Origin: an uncultured Erythrobacteraceae bacterium
Lineage (GTDB): Bacteria > Pseudomonadota > Alphaproteobacteria > Sphingomonadales > Sphingomonadaceae
DNA length: 62,726 nucleotides
Assembly (NCBI GenBank): GCA_946482075.1
Contig: CAMLQG010000007.1
Location: 1 to 62,726, forward strand
Direction of reading: 5' to 3'
Position numbers and translations under genes: made by a program
Notes under the pieces: generated by a model
The model's database searches: none
Seen by the model: only the letters and a program-made list of their open reading frames with translations
Told to the model about the DNA's origin: nothing
Shown here: positions 34,462-43,580 of the stretch, piece after piece
Layout: each line of letters opens with the position of its first letter
Numbering within the stretch: the stretch's first letter is position 1

Positions 34462-35514
34462 ATGAGTATGCTCGAACGCCTCCAGCTGGACTTGCCCATC
34501 ATCCAGGCGCCGATGGCGGGAACCGCCACGCCGGCGATGGCAATCGCGGTTTCCAATGGCGGCGGGCTGGGCTCGATCGGCGTGGCATCGACCGATGCCG
34601 AAAATGCACGAGCCATGATCCGCGCGGTGCAGGCCGGTACGCAGCGCTCCTTCAACGTCAATGTCTTCCTGCATCGCCGGCCGCGCCCCGATGCGGCGGT
34701 CGAAGCCGCGTGGCTGGGGGCGCTGACACCATTGTTCCGCAGCTTCGGCGCGGAACCGCCCGAAAGCCTCGCTCCGGTCAACACCAGCTTCGTAGAAGAC
34801 GACGCGATGCTGGCCGCCCTGCTGGAGACCCGCCCGCCGGTGGTCAGCTTTCATTTCGGCGTGCCGGCCGAGGATCGCGTCACCGCGCTGAAAGCGACGG
34901 GCTGCATGCTCTTCGCCACCGCGACCAGCCCGTCTGAAGCCGAGGCGCTGGAACGCGCCGGCATCGATGCCATCGTCGCGCAGGGCTACGAAGCCGGCGG
35001 CCATCGCGGGGTGTTCGATCCCGATGCGCCCGACGACCGGCTCGGCACGATGGCGCTCACGCGCCTGCTGGCCCGCCACTCGAGACTGCCGGTGATCGCC
35101 GCGGGCGCGATCATGGATGGGCAGGGCATCCGCGCCGCGCTTGATCTCGGGGCGGTGGCGGCGCAGTTGGGCACGGCTTTCATCGCCTGCCCCGAAAGCA
35201 GCGCCGACGATGCCTATCGCGCTGCATTGATGGGCGAGGGCGCGCACCATACGGTCCTCACCCGCGCGATTTCCGGACGGCCCGCGCGCTGTCTTGCCAA
35301 TCGCTTCACCGCCTGGGCCGAAACGGCAGGCCTGCCAGCGCCAGACTACTCCATCGCCTATGCCGCAGGCCGTGCGCTCAACGCGGCCGCCAAGGCAAAA
35401 GGCGAAGGTGGCTTCGGCGCGCAATGGGCAGGGCAGGGCGCTCCAATGGCACGAGCGCTGCCGGCGGCGGAATTGCTCGCCACATTGGCGCGGGAACTGG
35501 CCGAAGCGCGCTAA
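34462..35514 (+). CDS. Nitronate monooxygenase-type FMN oxidoreductase
   Basis: ATGs at 34462 and 34468 give about 350 residues. The TIM-barrel FMN family is clear: LPIIQAPMAGTATPAMAIAVSN, GGLGSIGVAS, the histidine region GYEAGGHRGVFDP and the phosphate site RLPVIAAGAIMDGQGIRAALDLGA, followed by GAVAAQLGTAFIAC. Members oxidise nitronates or serve as 2-nitropropane dioxygenases or enoyl-reductase relatives. The physiological substrate is not evident. It appears monocistronic after the rpsI terminator. Confidence 0.9.
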   Translation: MSMLERLQLDLPIIQAPMAGTATPAMAIAVSNGGGLGSIGVASTDAENARAMIRAVQAGTQRSFNVNVFLHRRPRPDAAVEAAWLGALTPLFRSFGAEPPESLAPVNTSFVEDDAMLAALLETRPPVVSFHFGVPAEDRVTALKATGCMLFATATSPSEAEALERAGIDAIVAQGYEAGGHRGVFDPDAPDDRLGTMALTRLLARHSRLPVIAAGAIMDGQGIRAALDLGAVAAQLGTAFIACPESSADDAYRAALMGEGAHHTVLTRAISGRPARCLANRFTAWAETAGLPAPDYSIAYAAGRALNAAAKAKGEGGFGAQWAGQGAPMARALPAAELLATLARELAEAR

Positions 35515-35549
35515 GGCGCGATATCCCTTTTTCCGTTCTAACGTTCGGG

Positions 35550-36302
35550 TCAATTCGGCTCGTGATATTCGCGATGCTCCACCGTGAGCCCGCTTGCCGG
35601 ATCGAAGCGGAGCACATTGTAGGACGGCGGCGTGCTGCGCAGGCGCGAGGAGAGCGTTCCCGCACCGATCATCCGCACTTTCCGGCCTGCGACCTCATGC
35701 GCGATGTCGAAGGAATTGTGGACATGGCCCGACAGGATCGCATCCGCACCGGCTTCCGCCAGCGCCAGGAACGCCCTGTCGCCATTTATGGTGGGATTGG
35801 GTGAGCCTACCGGCCCTTCCATAAGCGGATGATGGCACGCGACGACCTTCAGTCGCCCGTCGCCGGCCAGCCGTTCGAGTTCCGTGACGGTGCGGTCCAG
35901 GGCCGGGCCCCGCACCACGCCATCGGACCAGGGAAAGCGGGTCTGTGCGCGCACCGTGGTCCTGAGTGGCACAATGACCACGTTGACCAGAGCAAGTTCG
36001 GCTTCCACCGCCTTCTCCAGCGCATCGAAGCGCTTGTAGGGCGTGCGGAAGCGTTCGATCAGATTGTAATAGGGCATGTCGTGATTGCCCGGCTCGATCG
36101 TCAGCGGCACGTTGAAGGACTGGAACCACTGCCGCGCGGCTTCGAATTCGCGCTTGCGCGCACGTTGCGTGACGTCACCGGTGCAGATGACCGCATCCGG
36201 CCGCTCCCGCGCGACAGCATCCGCGAACCAGTCATGCGCGGGCTTGTGCTCGACGCCGAAATGCACGTCGCTGACATGGAACAGGATGGTCGGTTCAGTC
36301 AT
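35550..36302 (-). CDS. Metallophosphoesterase (calcineurin-like, CpdA-type)
   Basis: The ATG at 36302 gives 250 residues. All metal motifs are present: DVHFG near residue 12, GDVTQ, GNHD, CHHP and GHVHNS. This arrangement fits cyclic-nucleotide or phosphodiester hydrolases of the CpdA/DR1281-like group, and the substrate is unproven. The gene overlaps the end of the lipid kinase gene by 8 bases, so the two are one operon. Confidence 0.9.
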   Translation of the reverse strand: MTEPTILFHVSDVHFGVEHKPAHDWFADAVARERPDAVICTGDVTQRARKREFEAARQWFQSFNVPLTIEPGNHDMPYYNLIERFRTPYKRFDALEKAVEAELALVNVVIVPLRTTVRAQTRFPWSDGVVRGPALDRTVTELERLAGDGRLKVVACHHPLMEGPVGSPNPTINGDRAFLALAEAGADAILSGHVHNSFDIAHEVAGRKVRMIGAGTLSSRLRSTPPSYNVLRFDPASGLTVEHREYHEPN

Positions 36303-37146
36303 GCGCCGGTCCAAGCAGATCGAGATCGAGCGGCGCAAGGGAAAAGCGTTCCTCCGCTCCGCCTTCCTTCCGCTCGCCATCGACCATCAGTTCGATCGGT
36401 GCGCCTTCCAGCGAACGGCACAGGATGCTGTCATGCCCGCCCAGCTCGTCATGCGGCCCTTCGCGGAAATCGCGCTTGAGGATCGCGACACCCTGCCGGA
36501 GGTAATCGCCGATATCCTCCGCCCCGTAGCCCTGCACTGCCATCCCGCCATCCACGATCGACAGGCGCACGCCGGCATAACCCTGCTCGCGCCCGAGCGA
36601 CGGCTCGCGGATCGCCACCATCGGCCCCACCGTGCTCTTGCTGGCGGCATCCAACGCGGTCGCCACCGTTTCGACGATATTGCCCTCACGCATCTCCTCG
36701 CGCACCTCGGCCCAGGCCGCACCTGGCCCCGCGACCACTTCCACCAGCGCAAGACCCTGCGATCCGCGAATGCAGTTCGTGCGGATACGGGCCAGCCGGC
36801 CGGCCGCAAAATCGCGCGCGATCGCCTCGGCGTCGCACTCGCCGTGAATCCGCTTGCACAGGAGATTGGCGGTCCCGCCCGGCAGGACCAGCATCGCGCC
36901 GCCCCAGCCTTCGAGCCTGGTCGCGGCCGCGTTGAGCGTACCGTCCCCGCCATGGACCGCGAGGATCGTCACACCTGCGGCATCGAGATCGGCCGGGCCG
37001 GGAAGCTGGTCCTCCTGGCAGTCGACGATCCGTACCGGTCTTGCGCCGCCATCGCCCAGCCGGTCACAGAGCCGGGCGATCGCTTCTTCCGCATGGCTGC
37101 CGCTGGCGCCATTGACGACCAGCCAGAGTGTCTCGCTACCGTCCAT
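36295..37146 (-). CDS. Diacylglycerol/lipid kinase family protein
   Basis: The ATG at 37146 gives 283 residues; a TTG at 37155 is the alternative. It belongs to the DAGK catalytic fold: LWLVVNGASGSH at the start, then VHGGDGTLNAAATRL (nucleotide-binding GGDGT) and LPGGTANLLCKRI. The C-terminal domain has the expected beta pattern. It may phosphorylate diacylglycerol or sphingoid-type lipids, the latter attractive in a sphingolipid-making order but unproven. It is coupled to the phosphoesterase downstream. Confidence 0.88.
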   Translation of the reverse strand: MDGSETLWLVVNGASGSHAEEAIARLCDRLGDGGARPVRIVDCQEDQLPGPADLDAAGVTILAVHGGDGTLNAAATRLEGWGGAMLVLPGGTANLLCKRIHGECDAEAIARDFAAGRLARIRTNCIRGSQGLALVEVVAGPGAAWAEVREEMREGNIVETVATALDAASKSTVGPMVAIREPSLGREQGYAGVRLSIVDGGMAVQGYGAEDIGDYLRQGVAILKRDFREGPHDELGGHDSILCRSLEGAPIELMVDGERKEGGAEERFSLAPLDLDLLGPAHD

Positions 37147-37204
37147 GCCCGTCAAAGCGCAGGAGCTCCCTGCCTGTTCCCGCCCGCCTGGCTCTTCGAT
37201 GCCG

Positions 37205-37471
37205 TCAAAGCCGGCGCGAAAGGATCAGCCATGCGGCCGTGGCATTCACCCCGCTATAGAAGAGATAGGCCCAGCCCCAGCCGGGCTGGCCGTTCGCCAC
37301 GAGAAGCAGCGCCGCCAGCAGAACGAGGAACTCGGTCGCCAGACTGATCCTGCCGCCCAGCAGATGAAGGAACCAGGGCGCATGTCCAAGCAGCGGATGG
37401 CCGCTTTCGAGCACGGCCTTGTGCATGGCGAAATTGCCGATGCCGAGCAGGAAGGTGACGAGGATCGCCAT
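37205..37471 (-). CDS. Small hypothetical membrane protein
   Basis: This 88-residue protein has hydrophobic helices at about 3-17, 33-58 and 67-85 with the pattern GNFAMHKAVLESGHPLLG between the first two. Two to three membrane spans are predicted. I do not know the family name. It lies 58 bp before the lipid kinase on the same strand and may belong to that operon. Confidence 0.7.
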   Translation of the reverse strand: MAILVTFLLGIGNFAMHKAVLESGHPLLGHAPWFLHLLGGRISLATEFLVLLAALLLVANGQPGWGWAYLFYSGVNATAAWLILSRRL

Positions 37472-37569
37472 GCCGCATCATATCGCGGCAGGGCGTGGAC
37501 GCGATATGCAAAAATCGCGTTGTTCTCAATCCTCCGCGTCGCGCAGCGATGGGGAGGATCATTTCACCG

Positions 37570-39096
37570 TCAGGCTCCTTCGAGCAGGTGCTCCTCGGCG
37601 ATCTTCCGCTTCCAGAGCTGCGGGGCCAGCGTGTGGACATTGCTACCCTCCGCATCGACCGCCACTGTCACCGGCATGTCTTCCACCCGGAATTCATAGA
37701 TCGCTTCCATGCCGAGATCCTCGAAACCGACGACCTTGGCTTCCCGAATCGCCCGCGCCACGAGATAGGCCGCCCCGCCGACCGCCATGAGGTAGGCGAC
37801 CTTGTGCTTGGCGATCTCCTGCACCGCGCCCTGGCCGCGCTCCGCCTTGCCGATCATCGCGAGCAGGCCCAGTTCGAGCATCGTATCGGTGAACTTGTCC
37901 ATCCGCGTAGCGGTGGTAGGGCCGGCCGGACCGACCACTTCGCCCATCACCGGATCGACCGGGCCGACATAATAGATCGCGCGGCCCTTGAAGCTGACCG
38001 GGAGTTCCTCGCCCTTGGCCAGCATGTCCTGGATACGTTTGTGCGCGGCGTCGCGGCCGGTCAGCATCGCGCCGTTTAGGAGCAGGCGGTCGCCCGCCTT
38101 CCAGCTGCGGACCTCTTCCGGCGTCAGATGGTCGAGATCGACGCGGCGCGCGGCCTCGTCCGGCGTCCAGTGGACATCGGGCCATTCATCGAGCTTCGGC
38201 GTCTCGAGATAGCTCGGGCCCGAACCGTCCAGCGTGAAATGAGCGTGGCGCGTGGCGGCACAATTGGGGATCATCGCCACGGGCTTGCCGGCGGCGTGAC
38301 ACGGCCAATCCTTGATCTTGACGTCGAGGATGGTCGACAGCCCACCTAGACCCTGCGCGCCGATGCCCAGCGCATTGACCTTGTCGAAGATTTCGATCCG
38401 CAGCGCTTCCAGATCGTTCTGCGGGCCCCGCGCCTTCAGCTGGCCCATGTCGATCGGGTCCATCAGCGCTTCCTTGGCGAGCTTGACGCAATGTTCCGCC
38501 GTGCCGCCGATGCCGATGCCGAGCATGCCCGGCGGGCACCAGCCGGCGCCCATCTGCGGCAGCATCTCGATCACCCAGTCGACGATATTGTCCGACGGAT
38601 TCATCATCTTGAACTTGGACTTGTTCTCCGAGCCGCCACCCTTGGCCGCGACATCGATCGAGACCTCGTTGCCGGAGACCATTTCCACCGACAGCACGCA
38701 GGGCGTATTGTCGCGCGTGTTGCGCCGCGTGAAGGCAGGGTCGGCAAGGACCGAGGCGCGCAGCTTGTTTTCCGGATGGTTGTAGGCGCGGCGCACGCCC
38801 TCATCGACCACCTCCTGAAGGCTCAGCTTCGATTCCAGGCGGCATTCCTGCCCCCATTTGACGAAGACATTGACGATGCCGGTGTCCTGGCAGATCGGCC
38901 GGTGTCCTTCGGCGCACATGCGACTGTTGGTCAGGATCTGGGCGATCGCGTCCTTGGCCGCAGGGCCCTGTTCCGCCTCATACGCCTCCCCCAACGCGCG
39001 GATATAGTCCATCGGGTGATAGTAGGAGATGTATTGCAGCGCGTCGGCGACGCTTTCGATCACGTCTTCCTCGCGGATCGTCACCATATCAACCAT
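37570..39096 (-). CDS. fumA: Fumarate hydratase class I (iron-sulfur)
   Basis: The ATG at 39096 gives 508 residues, the usual class I length. The N-terminal catalytic and C-terminal swivelling domains are fused. Three cysteines expected to bind the [4Fe-4S] cluster lie in CQDTGIVNVF, the GAGWCPPG region and PNCAATRHAHF. The end region VGPAGPTTATRMDKFTDTML is diagnostic. It interconverts fumarate and malate and depends on cluster assembly by the suf system encoded at 17.5-23.6 kb. Confidence 0.95.
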   Translation of the reverse strand: MVDMVTIREEDVIESVADALQYISYYHPMDYIRALGEAYEAEQGPAAKDAIAQILTNSRMCAEGHRPICQDTGIVNVFVKWGQECRLESKLSLQEVVDEGVRRAYNHPENKLRASVLADPAFTRRNTRDNTPCVLSVEMVSGNEVSIDVAAKGGGSENKSKFKMMNPSDNIVDWVIEMLPQMGAGWCPPGMLGIGIGGTAEHCVKLAKEALMDPIDMGQLKARGPQNDLEALRIEIFDKVNALGIGAQGLGGLSTILDVKIKDWPCHAAGKPVAMIPNCAATRHAHFTLDGSGPSYLETPKLDEWPDVHWTPDEAARRVDLDHLTPEEVRSWKAGDRLLLNGAMLTGRDAAHKRIQDMLAKGEELPVSFKGRAIYYVGPVDPVMGEVVGPAGPTTATRMDKFTDTMLELGLLAMIGKAERGQGAVQEIAKHKVAYLMAVGGAAYLVARAIREAKVVGFEDLGMEAIYEFRVEDMPVTVAVDAEGSNVHTLAPQLWKRKIAEEHLLEGA

Positions 39097-39318
39097 GGAC
39101 TCGGGGCTCCTTGATCTGAATCGTGCCGCCCCCATAGGCTCGCAGGGCCGCTTCCGTCAAAGAGCTTGCCCCTTCGGGCAAGACAAGAATGCGGGCAGCC
39201 CGGACCGGCTCCGTCAAACCGCTTGGCGCGGGCGAAGCTCTTGCCTAAAGCGAAATGGACGCAATGGATTGTCGCGCGGCAGGCACCGCATGCGAGGTCC
39301 GTCGAAAGAGGGTTCAGG

Positions 39319-39924
39319 ATGAACATGGCAGCCCTGCGCGCCGAACAGGATTCCGCGACCGCCCGCAAGGCGATGATCGACAGCCAGCTGCGCGTGAGCG
39401 GCGTGAACGAGGATTTCGTGCTCGCCGCGATGGCCCGCGTCCCGCGTGAGGATTTCGTGCCCGAGACGGTTCGCGCGCTGGCCTATATCGACCGGGCGGT
39501 TCCGCTGGGCGAGGGGCGCTTCCTGGCGGCCCCGCTGTTCTACGGCCGAATGCTCTCGGAAGCGCGCCCTACCGCCGATGACGACGCGCTGGTGGTCACG
39601 GGCGGCAGCGGCTACCTGGCTGAACTGGTCCGGCCGCTGGTGAACTCGATCGAAGTCACCGATGCTGACGCGGCCGCGGCGAAGACGCGGAAGAAGGGCG
39701 ATTTCACCCTGTTGCTGATCGATGGCGCTATCGAGCAGCTGCCCGACAGCCTCGTCGCGCGCGTGGCGGAAGGCGGCCGCGTGGTGACCGGTCTCGTCAG
39801 TCGCGGCGTGACGCGGCTTTCCGCGGGCCGCAAGGCCGCCGGTCAGATCGCGCTTCTCCCGCTCGCCGAAATGGGCATTCCCGTGCTTCCCCAATTCGCG
39901 GTGCCGAAGGGGTGGAGTTTCTGA
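39319..39924 (+). CDS. Protein-L-isoaspartate O-methyltransferase-like protein, degenerate
   Basis: The ATG at 39319 gives 201 residues. The N-terminus (ARKAMIDSQLRVSGVNEDFVLAAMARVPREDFVPE) matches Pcm well. The SAM-binding loop is altered to VVTGGSGYLAELVRPL, and the middle of the fold is shorter than in active enzymes of about 215 residues. Methyltransferase activity is therefore doubtful. The tolC gene begins 2 bases after the stop, a pairing seen across alphaproteobacteria, so it may have an envelope-related job. Confidence 0.82.
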   Translation: MNMAALRAEQDSATARKAMIDSQLRVSGVNEDFVLAAMARVPREDFVPETVRALAYIDRAVPLGEGRFLAAPLFYGRMLSEARPTADDDALVVTGGSGYLAELVRPLVNSIEVTDADAAAAKTRKKGDFTLLLIDGAIEQLPDSLVARVAEGGRVVTGLVSRGVTRLSAGRKAAGQIALLPLAEMGIPVLPQFAVPKGWSF

Positions 39925-39926
39925 CC

Positions 39927-41390
39927 ATGAAGGGGAGGGGACTGCATCTTCGGCCGCTGGCGGCTTGCCTTGCGATGAGTGCGGCCATGCTGCCCTCCGG
40001 CGCCAGGGCCGATACTCTGCGTGATGCGCTCGCCAGCGCCTACAAGACCAATCCCGACATGCTCGCCGCCCGGGCCGACCAGCGCGCAGTGGACGAGAAT
40101 GTGCCGATCAACCGCGCCGACGGCCTGCCGAACCTGGCGGCCGACGGCACGTACACGGAATATCTGCACCAGAGCAACGACAGTCCGCTCAATGCCGATC
40201 GGCAATACGAGGCTTCGGTGAACTTGACCGTGCCGATCTATTCGGGTGGTGCGGTGAAGAATTCCGTCCGCGCCGCCAAGGAACGGGTGAAAGCTGGCCA
40301 GGCCGATCTCCGCGCCACGGAATCCGCCATCTTCAGCCAGGTCGTGGGCGCCTATATGGACGTGATCCAGAACGAGGCGATCGTCGGGCTCAACCGGAAC
40401 AATGTCGAAGTGCTCAGCGTGAACCTGCGCGCGACGAGCGACCGGTTCGAGATCGGCGATCTGACGCGTACCGACGTGGCGCAATCCTCCTCGCGCCTGG
40501 AACTGGCGAAAGGCGATCTGCGTACGGCGGAAGCCAATCTGGTGAGCGCGCGCGAACGCTATATCCAGCTCGTCGGCAATCCTCCGGGCAAGCTCGAACC
40601 GCCGCCGCCGCTGCCCAACCTGCCCGGCGACGTCAATGAAGCGCAGAACATCGCGATGCAGGCCAATCCGGATCTGATCGCCGCGCGCGAAAGGGCCGGC
40701 GCCAGCGCCTATGACATCGAAGTCGCCGGATCAGGCCGCCTGCCCAGGATCGAGGTCTTCACCACGGGCGCCTACAGCAAGCAGGATCGTCCGTCGGATC
40801 CCGAATTCGGCAATCTGTTCCCCAACTCGAATACGACTGCCACCGCCGGCGTGCGCGCCACGATCCCTTTGTACCAGGGAGGCCGCCCGGCTGCGCAGGA
40901 ACGCCAGGCGCAAGCGCAGTCCGCGGCACTGCTGGAACGCCAGATCAGCACCGAGCGTGACGTCATCTCGCAGGTCCGCTCCGCTTTTTCGAGCTGGCGC
41001 GCGTCCACCTCGATCATTTCCTCTACCCAGAGCGCAATCCAGGCAGCGGAACTCAGCCTCGAAGGCGTGCGGGCGGAAAATACTGTCGGCAATCGCACGA
41101 TTCTCGACATTCTCGACGCCGAACAGGAGCTGCTGCGTTCGCGCGTGCAGCTGGTGACGGCGCGGCGCAACGAATATGTCGCCGGGTTTACGCTGCTCGC
41201 CGCCATGGGCAAGGCCGAAGCGCGCGACCTCGGCCTGGAAGAAGCGGGACCGCTTTACGACCCCGACGTCAACTACAAGCGGGTGAAGAACAAGTTGTTC
41301 GACTGGTCCTTCGATCCCGATCCGACAATACAATCGACACGAACCGTTGACACACCTCCCCAGGACGGGGATATTTCGGCCGGTAAGTGA
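39927..41390 (+). CDS. tolC: TolC-family outer-membrane efflux channel
   Basis: The ATG at 39927 gives 487 residues with a signal peptide ending near GARAD. The two OEP repeats are visible: TLRDALASAYKTNPDMLAARAD early, and NVNEAQN-type helices later (LPGDVNEAQNIAMQANPDL). Long coiled-coil stretches and YEASVNLTVPIYSGG / RATIPLYQGG mark the beta-barrel strands. The length is normal for TolC/CyaE. It is the exit channel for drug efflux and type I secretion. Inner-membrane partners are not in the window. Confidence 0.93.
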   Translation: MKGRGLHLRPLAACLAMSAAMLPSGARADTLRDALASAYKTNPDMLAARADQRAVDENVPINRADGLPNLAADGTYTEYLHQSNDSPLNADRQYEASVNLTVPIYSGGAVKNSVRAAKERVKAGQADLRATESAIFSQVVGAYMDVIQNEAIVGLNRNNVEVLSVNLRATSDRFEIGDLTRTDVAQSSSRLELAKGDLRTAEANLVSARERYIQLVGNPPGKLEPPPPLPNLPGDVNEAQNIAMQANPDLIAARERAGASAYDIEVAGSGRLPRIEVFTTGAYSKQDRPSDPEFGNLFPNSNTTATAGVRATIPLYQGGRPAAQERQAQAQSAALLERQISTERDVISQVRSAFSSWRASTSIISSTQSAIQAAELSLEGVRAENTVGNRTILDILDAEQELLRSRVQLVTARRNEYVAGFTLLAAMGKAEARDLGLEEAGPLYDPDVNYKRVKNKLFDWSFDPDPTIQSTRTVDTPPQDGDISAGK

Positions 41391-41413
41391 GGCGAAGCGG
41401 GGGCTTGCTCAAA

Positions 41414-41893
41414 ATGCGTCAGGATGGCGAACCTTCGGTCGAGGAAATCCTCGAATCGATCAAGAAAGTGATTGCCCGCGACAATCGCGAAGGCGCTGCC
41501 GAACAGCGCCGCCAGCGCGAATCGGAAGGCGTCGTCGCGCCCGAGCCGCTCGAGATCGGGGAAGACGATCTCGATGCCGAGGAAGTGCTCGAACTGGGCG
41601 AAGAAGCCGAAATAGAGGAGCCGGCCCGCGAAACGCAGGCCGATGCAGCGTTTCGCCCGCTGGTGAACGAAACCGCCCGCAATTCGATGCAGGAATCGCT
41701 GGCGGCGCTGGCGCTGCTGGCCAAGCCCGGGGCGCAGCCGCAGATCGTGCGTTCGGGTGAAACGTCTCTCGAAGGCCTGGTGCGCGATCTGCTGCGTCCC
41801 ATGCTGGCCGAATGGCTCGATCGCAATTTGCCCGCCATGGTAGAAGAGATGGTCTCCAGCGAGATCGCGCGGATCGTCGGCAAGCGCGGCTGA
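41414..41893 (+). CDS. popZ: DUF2497 protein, PopZ-like polar organiser
   Basis: The ATG at 41414 gives 159 residues with the tripartite PopZ layout: an N-terminal helix EPSVEEILESIKKVIARD, a long acidic linker rich in Glu and Asp (about 30-85) and a C-terminal oligomerisation region LVRDLLRPMLAEWLDRNLP with VEEMVSSEIARIVGKRG. PopZ forms polar condensates in Caulobacter and tethers ParB-parS. The window also holds parS, parA and the start of parB, which makes the role plausible. The gene follows tolC after 23 bp. Confidence 0.82.
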   Translation: MRQDGEPSVEEILESIKKVIARDNREGAAEQRRQRESEGVVAPEPLEIGEDDLDAEEVLELGEEAEIEEPARETQADAAFRPLVNETARNSMQESLAALALLAKPGAQPQIVRSGETSLEGLVRDLLRPMLAEWLDRNLPAMVEEMVSSEIARIVGKRG

Positions 41894-41951
41894 GCTCCTG
41901 ACATCAAGCGACAGTTGCTAGTCCGGCCTGCGCCGGAGTAGGGACTGGTCC

Positions 41952-42314
41952 ATGAGCAACGATCTCACGGGCGCCCGCAAGGCGCTGGCGCATATCGGCG
42001 GTGACGGCATCAGGCGTCACATCTTTCTCTGCGCCGAACCCGAAAAAGCCAAGTGCTGCGCTCCGGATGTCGGCAAACAGTCCTGGAACTATCTGAAAAA
42101 GCGGCTGAAACAGCTCGGTCTGGCGGACAAGGGCGGCATCGCGCGGACCAAGGCCGACTGCCTGCGTATTTGCGAATCCGGACCCATTGCAGTGGTCTAT
42201 CCCGAAGGCGTCTGGTATCACGGCTGCACCGAGGACGTGCTCGAGAAGATCATTCAGCAGCACCTGATCGGCGGCAAGCCGGTCGAGGAACACCGCCTCA
42301 GGCCGGTGGATTAG
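41952..42314 (+). CDS. Thioredoxin-fold [2Fe-2S] ferredoxin
   Basis: This 120-residue protein has cysteines at 27, 35/36, 70 and 74 ([12 protein letters not shown] and [10 protein letters not shown]), the pattern of Shethna-type thioredoxin-like ferredoxins; Cys92 is extra. It likely transfers electrons or serves as a small redox partner. A 6-bp hairpin (41922-41937) precedes it. Its last 17 bases overlap the end of the convergent small membrane protein gene. Confidence 0.88.
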   Translation: MSNDLTGARKALAHIGGDGIRRHIFLCAEPEKAKCCAPDVGKQSWNYLKKRLKQLGLADKGGIARTKADCLRICESGPIAVVYPEGVWYHGCTEDVLEKIIQQHLIGGKPVEEHRLRPVD

Positions 42315-42606
42315 TTTCGTCCTCATCCTTCAGCGGATCGACGATCGCTTCGTCATGGCCGGTGCCGCTCGACAGGAAAACCAGTCCCATCAGCGCGGAC
42401 ATCAGCAGCATGGCAAAGCCGATACCCAGCGCCGTCGCGATGTAGAAGTGGATCGAGACGAAACCGTTGTTCCTGTAGAGCAGCGCCATCGCCAGGATCA
42501 CGACCGCCATCGTCACGCAGAACATGAAGCGCATCAGCCGCTTATATCGTGCCCAGGCGTACGCGGCGTTGCCCGGATCATCGAGAGGGGAGCGGGGAAT
42601 CTTCAT
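42298..42606 (-). CDS. Small two-span membrane protein
   Basis: The ATG at 42606 gives 102 residues with an N-terminal soluble stretch ([17 protein letters not shown]), two strong membrane helices (about 26-45 and 52-75) and an acidic C-terminal tail. The layout is common among uncharacterised sphingomonad proteins, and no function can be given. It overlaps the 3' end of the ferredoxin gene by 17 bases, tail to tail. Confidence 0.7.
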   Translation of the reverse strand: MKIPRSPLDDPGNAAYAWARYKRLMRFMFCVTMAVVILAMALLYRNNGFVSIHFYIATALGIGFAMLLMSALMGLVFLSSGTGHDEAIVDPLKDEDETNPPA

Positions 42607-42743
42607 GGGCGAATTGGACCCTAGGCCCGCTCGCGGCTCCTTGGCAAACGGGAATCGGCAGGGCGCGACGGAAATCGGGCCGCACTGGCCAATTGTGCCG
42701 TCGCATGGCATGATGCGCCAACGATAATGGAAGGGAGTGCAGA

Positions 42744-43172
42744 GTGATTATCGCGCAACTTATCCAGAGCCGCGACGGTGACGTCTTCACTTGCACCAGC
42801 GCGATGAGCGTGGCCGAAGCTGCCCGTCTGCTTGCCGAAAAACGCATCGGCGCCGTTCCGGTCGTGGATGACGACACGGTGGTGGGAATCTTTTCCGAGC
42901 GCGACCTGCTGTATTGTGTGGCGCGCGACGGCGCAGCCGCGCTGGATCAGCGCGTCGGCGATGTGATGACGTCCCCGGCGATCACCGTGACGCCCGATAC
43001 GGAAGTGATCGAAGCGCTGTCGCTGATGACGCGGCGCCGCATCCGCCATCTCCCGGTCCTGCACGGCACCGCGATGGTGGGCCTCGTATCGATCGGCGAT
43101 CTGGTGAAGATGCGGGTCGAAGCCGCCGAAAGCGAAGCCGAAGCGATGCGGGCCTATATCCAGACCGCGTGA
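42744..43172 (+). CDS. Tandem CBS-domain protein
   Basis: A GTG at 42744 is set by a strong ribosome binding site (GGAAGGGAG, 42729-42737). The 142 residues form two CBS motifs: FTCTSAMSVAEAARLLAEKRIGAVPVVDDD with VVGIFSERDLL, then VTPDTEVIEALSLMTRRRIRHLPVL with MVGLVSIGDLVKMR. Stand-alone CBS pairs bind adenine nucleotides and often sense energy state. The partner is unknown. Confidence 0.92.
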   Translation: MIIAQLIQSRDGDVFTCTSAMSVAEAARLLAEKRIGAVPVVDDDTVVGIFSERDLLYCVARDGAAALDQRVGDVMTSPAITVTPDTEVIEALSLMTRRRIRHLPVLHGTAMVGLVSIGDLVKMRVEAAESEAEAMRAYIQTA

Positions 43173-43224
43173 ACGACCGTTTTCGCGCCTTGCCGGGCGG
43201 CTTCGGCCTCCCTACATCCGGGAT

Positions 43225-43557
43225 ATGGACGCTCAGACCCTTACCCTGACACCGGCCGCTGCGGCCCGCATCGCGGCGATCGCGACCAAGCAATCCCGCC
43301 CGGCGCTGCTGCGCCTTTCGGTGGAAGGCGGGGGCTGTTCAGGCTTCCAGTACAAGTTCGACCTGGCCGATGCGCCCGAAAGCGATGATTCGATCGCCGA
43401 GACGGACGGTGTGAAGCTGCTGGTCGATCCGATCAGCCTGGACCTGGTGGCCGGCTGCACGGTGGATTTCGTCGAATCGCTGGGCGGCGCGGCCTTCCGG
43501 GTGGAGAATCCCAACGCGGCTGCCGGCTGCGGTTGCGGCTCCAGCTTCGGCATCTGA
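43225..43557 (+). CDS. erpA: Iron-sulfur cluster insertion protein (A-type carrier)
   Basis: This 110-residue A-type carrier has Cys38 in GGGCSGFQY and Cys102/Cys104 in AGCGCGSSF. The GFQY variant and compact length match ErpA, the carrier needed for respiratory and isoprenoid-pathway [4Fe-4S] enzymes, rather than SufA. It is 23 bp upstream of the xth gene, as in many alphaproteobacteria. Confidence 0.93.
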   Translation: MDAQTLTLTPAAAARIAAIATKQSRPALLRLSVEGGGCSGFQYKFDLADAPESDDSIAETDGVKLLVDPISLDLVAGCTVDFVESLGGAAFRVENPNAAAGCGCGSSFGI

Positions 43558-43580
43558 TGCATTCTCCGGGGATCGGATAG

